Positions 60,732 to 64,000 of a stretch of DNA of 64,000 nt are shown here, piece after piece. Made by a program: the position numbers and the translations under genes. The notes under the pieces are model-generated. The model was given only the letters and a program-made list of their open reading frames with translations. It had not been told where the DNA came from and did no database searches. This DNA is from Rhodamnia argentea (Eukaryota; Streptophyta; Magnoliopsida; Myrtales; Myrtaceae), in assembly GCF_020921035.1 (NCBI RefSeq), contig NC_063151.1:25612934-25676933 (forward strand), written 5' to 3'. Within the stretch, counting starts at the first letter, position 1; the number at the start of each line of letters is the position of its first letter.

Positions 60732-61696
60732 TGTTGAGAAATTCTATTAGATTTTGAAGGAAATAAAGCTATTATATGATGTATGGAAAAGACTTTGTGA
60801 AATATCTTTGAGGACATTTCACGAATATATTACTACGCCCTCTATACAATCTACTAAATATTTATATTATGATAGAAACATGTTTCGTGGACAGAAACAT
60901 ACTCACTCAAGTTACTTGTGGCGGGATATATTCCGATCTTCAAGCAATCTTCAAACTTTTTATAAACTTATTCTTATTTGTATATTTGGTAAACTTATTC
61001 CTTTTCTAAGTTATATTGATTGATCAGCAATCTGAAATATATTGTCGTAACTTTACAAATGAGGAATCTTGATTGATTGGCAATTACCCCGTATATAATT
61101 TCTTTTGTTAAAAGCTTGATTAGTGAATTCAAGGATTTGACTATATAGGTGATCAAATCCTCTCAAATCTCGAGTGTCTCAAACCTTGGCTATGTGATCT
61201 TTATTCATCAATGCGTGAACGGCTTGTTTGAATATTCATCCTCGGTGTGGTTCTATCTGGCGGGAATCTTGGGTGACGAGGAATATATAAGGAGCACAAG
61301 GTTCGAAGAGAAGTAAGAGAGATCAAGAGTTCATCGTCCATCTTTCAAGAGAGCTACACATATTCTAATTTGTCTACTTGAACGAATTATTAAGATCTTC
61401 TAAGAGGTGTTATACATGGTTAAAAAGTGTGTAGAGTGAGACAGCTTTGAGTAGAAGTAGTACTCGGTTCCGTTGAAGTGCTTGTGTTCAAGTTAGCACA
61501 TCTTTCAGTAATCTCTCATTTGATTAACTGGTGGAATCTAGCTAGTAGACTGTTAGCGCGGGAGAGTGGATATAGGCTTTCTCAAATGCCGAACTATTAT
61601 AAACTGTTGTGCATTGTCTTCTATTCTCTTACTCGCATCTATTTACTGTTTGATGAAGCACGCACAAGTTCTCGCTCTCTATATCCGCTCCTATCA
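60732..61696 (+). mobile_element. Copia-type solo LTR (candidate), about 965 bp
   Basis: It begins TGTTGAG and ends CA at 61696 (a second possible end is 61729). Either choice is flanked by the 5-base repeat AATTT (60727-60731 and 61697-61701, or 61730-61734). Inside are a TATA-like 'gaatatataagg' at about 61279 and, near the 3' end, phrases familiar from plant Copia LTRs ('agtagactgttagcgcggga', 'ctataaactgttgtgcattg'). No gag-pol sequence adjoins it, hence solo LTR. Confidence 0.6.
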
Positions 61697-61734
61697 AATT
61701 TGGTGTTTTTGTTTCACATTTTTTTGTCAAATTT

Positions 61735-62302
61735 GATGATAACCACCTATTTACTCTTTCTAGGTGACAACATTAGCAAACAATAAATTTTTACCAAATT
61801 AATCAATGCCATTTTTGACGATTTGCCAATACAATCATTTCGATAATTTTTTATCGAAAATCGTTAGTATGCATGCCGATCATCCTACGTGATTTCTATT
61901 ACTCAGGTCCAGAGAGAGGCTGCGAAGAGAGCACTGTGGGCAGGTGGCTATAATTTGTTACACGGAAAGAGTAAAAGGAGGGGGCGATTTGTTCAAAGAG
62001 ATCGAGCAAAAGATAGAGAGTAAATAATAAAAAAAACACAATGGAAGAGACAGAGAAAAGGATGAACGGAGACGAAAGCGACGACAAAGGGGGCGGCTGA
62101 ATTAAACTGTTCATTCGACCAAAAAAATTAAACCGTTTAGCGTGGGCCCTTCTTCGGCCCCACCGAAAATTTCCTTCACAATTTCCATTTTCCCAATTTT
62201 AAAAAATAATAACATAAGGGATAACGATGGATTACACATTCAAATCATTCCTATATTAGTAGTATATTTGTCAATACTGTTGTAGTAGGTAATGTATACA
62301 GA
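61735..62302. other. Intergenic DNA, nothing recognised
   Basis: AT-rich sequence with a purine-rich tract at 61960-62090; the minus-strand ORF there is low in complexity and not supported. Confidence 0.4.
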
Positions 62303-63163
62303 GGGAGAAAATTGTTCAAAAATTCTTAAATCTGTTATACTTTTGCTAATTCAGTCCTAAACCTTTTAATCATGCCAATTGAATCATAAACATTTTCACG
62401 TCTTGCCAAGGAGTCAATTGGGCCAATTTTGCCTCGAAATCGCTGACGTGTAGGCCGATTTTCTACGTGGTATGACTAGCGCCGACGCAGGGAAATTTTA
62501 ATTATATTTTAATGTTTTATTTTATATTTCATTTCGAAGGAGCCAGTTCTTTTCCTTCATGCAAGTAATGTGTTTCAAAAAGTGTTTTTGAAAAATGTTT
62601 TCCAAATCATTTATTTCCGATGAAACAAACGCACCATGAGTTACCATGGGAGAGTCGTTGCTCGTTTCGACTCGCAAGCTCAAGCCATATTCTCACCCGA
62701 CCGATACACATGTATAAGTGGCTACCGTATACATTGTTGCTGCCGTTGGAATCCCCAGAGGTCGACATAATCAAACATATCAACAGCCACGTTCTGGACT
62801 CTGTTCAAAATCGGATTATGTAATCCAAACAGAAGAGAGATGTTCCTCTTTCGATTCAGCAACAGCGAACTAATGTTGGAGAAAGGAATTCCATTGGCTA
62901 CAAAATAATCCTAAACATTAGATTTAGTTTCAAATTTACCTCAAATTGGAAAAATATTTAAAAATTTAAAATTATCCACTTCATCCTTGGCCGTGCCACA
63001 TAAGACGATCGGCGTTCACATAGCAGTTTCCAGCCAAAATTATCAAGATGGGGTCGATTGACAAAACGTGTAAAAAGATTTAGGACTCAATTGATAAAAT
63101 TCAAAAGTTTAGAATTGAATAGTAAAAATGCAATAGATTTAGGACTTTTTAAACAATTTTCCC
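62303..63163. mobile_element. Long-TIR non-autonomous DNA element, about 860 bp
   Basis: The clearest member of the family. The left arm runs from GGGAGAAAATTGTTCAAAAA through 'attcagtcctaaacctttta' to 'tcgctgacgtg'. The complement of the right arm reads GGGAAAATTGTTTAAAAAGT, 'attcaattctaaacttttg' and ends near 'cgatcgtcttatgtgg'. The arms match for well over 100 bases with moderate divergence. No transposase is encoded. Long terminal repeats with a variable core suggest a MULE-type MITE, but no 9-bp target duplication could be seen. Confidence 0.7.
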
Positions 63164-64000
63164 TTTTTTTGTTATAGCAAACTGGCTAAGCTAAGATTTG
63201 AATGCAAACACGGGCACGTTAATGTTGGCTTATGCATAGATATGGTAGATACCTGAACTCTCTCTCTATATATATATACCTCAATCTTGAATATCTAAGC
63301 TGATAATATCTGTCATGAAAGATCTGTATCTGAACACTTTTGTATGAATTCTTTCTTCGGCGAGAAAGTCTAGGATGGGTGAGGTCCTTGTAGACGTGCT
63401 ACATCATTACTATGGAACAAGGGAATCAACTCATTTACTGGAAAGAAATAGCGAAAGCTCCAATAATTTCGTAACGTGGGTGGATTACATTGTAAGAAAA
63501 GTTCGACCCGATTTGATGCAAGAAATATGCCTTAAGTATGTTAGGCCACGAAAACGTGGCACGCCCGGGATCGCCATAGCCAGAACTAGAAACACATGTC
63601 AAAGAGAAAATGGTTAGCAAACATGCCTTGTTTAGAATCCATCTTTATGCGGTTTCCGATGATTCTCGATATCAAGTCTTCCCCTCTATTCCTTTTGATT
63701 TGTCGCTGGCTAATGACAGAACCATCACAGAACGGAGGGGTGTGTTCTGAAAACTTCTAAGACAAAATGGCTAGACTTGTGCCTTTTATAGTGGTTTCGG
63801 CGCGAATCCTATCATCACGGGTCATGCCTTTTCGGCCTATACTAAGCCAACCCATATTAAAATATATTAAGAGTATATTTCATACTTTAGTAGACCAACC
63901 CATTATTAGTTTCAATTAATGCAGACCACATTAGGATAATTTTATCAAAATAACCTACACATCAATCGACTTTGACTTTAGTACTCCACTTTATTTCACA
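63164..64000. other. Right edge, no supported gene
   Basis: It includes a short TA repeat at 63267-63278 and an 80-codon + strand ORF at 63375-63617 with no recognised motif. It might be an exon of a gene continuing beyond the window, but splice context does not settle this. Confidence 0.35.

Noticed and set aside
1..64000. CRISPR arrays, bacterial operons or phage modules
   Set aside because: None seen. All repeats are plant microsatellites, foldbacks or transposon ends, and the genes have spliceosomal introns.

Overview
This is a stretch of plant nuclear genome, almost certainly from a eudicot, probably a woody rosid; the Myrtales are possible, but that is a guess. The evidence is genes of many exons with GT-AG introns, plastid and secretory targeting peptides, plant-only families (DUF642, NPH3-like, caffeoyl shikimate esterase, PDR-type ABCG) and AT-rich intergenic DNA full of plant transposons.

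Seven full gene models, each reading through without a break once its introns are removed, and one single-exon gene are supported. From left to right they are: a DUF642 cell-wall protein (minus, 4201-1504); a 122-aa small membrane protein of unknown function (plus, 9775-11145); a 121-aa putative plastid protein (minus, 14267-13902); a STRAP-like WD40 protein (plus, 16970-20395); caffeoyl shikimate esterase, CSE (plus, 22436-24342); the plastid ATP/ADP translocase AATP1/NTT (plus, 30600-34564); a BTB-less NPH3-family protein (plus, 39469-41171), preceded by a broken tandem copy (35607-36200); and a 24-exon full-size PDR-type ABCG transporter (plus, 49678-56695), followed by a scrambled partial copy (56995-57595). 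They do not form one pathway. CSE acts in monolignol biosynthesis, AATP1 brings ATP into non-green plastids, and the ABCG and DUF642 proteins act at the plasma membrane and wall. Gene content and order recall three duplicated Arabidopsis blocks (around At1g15470-At1g15520, At1g52730-At1g52770 and At1g80240-At1g80300), so the window looks like one ancestral segment that is less fractionated here.

The mobile DNA is the other main content. A 3.04-kb hAT element (6220-9257) has a perfect 8-bp target-site duplication and a decayed transposase. A 1.1-kb near-palindrome (about 36748-37921) lies between the two NPH3 copies. Others are a shorter foldback (27731-28050), a probable Harbinger-type MITE (46542-47075), several elements with long terminal inverted repeats, a candidate Copia solo LTR (60732 to about 61696) and two tRNA-derived SINE-like sequences. 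The stretches 41.2-49.3 kb and 57.6-64 kb hold no gene that I can support.

The observations most worth following up are the NPH3 tandem duplication with its giant hairpin, the GC-AG intron and C-terminal RxS motif of the intact NPH3 copy, the microhomology deletion in the ABCG fragment, and the intact hAT boundaries.
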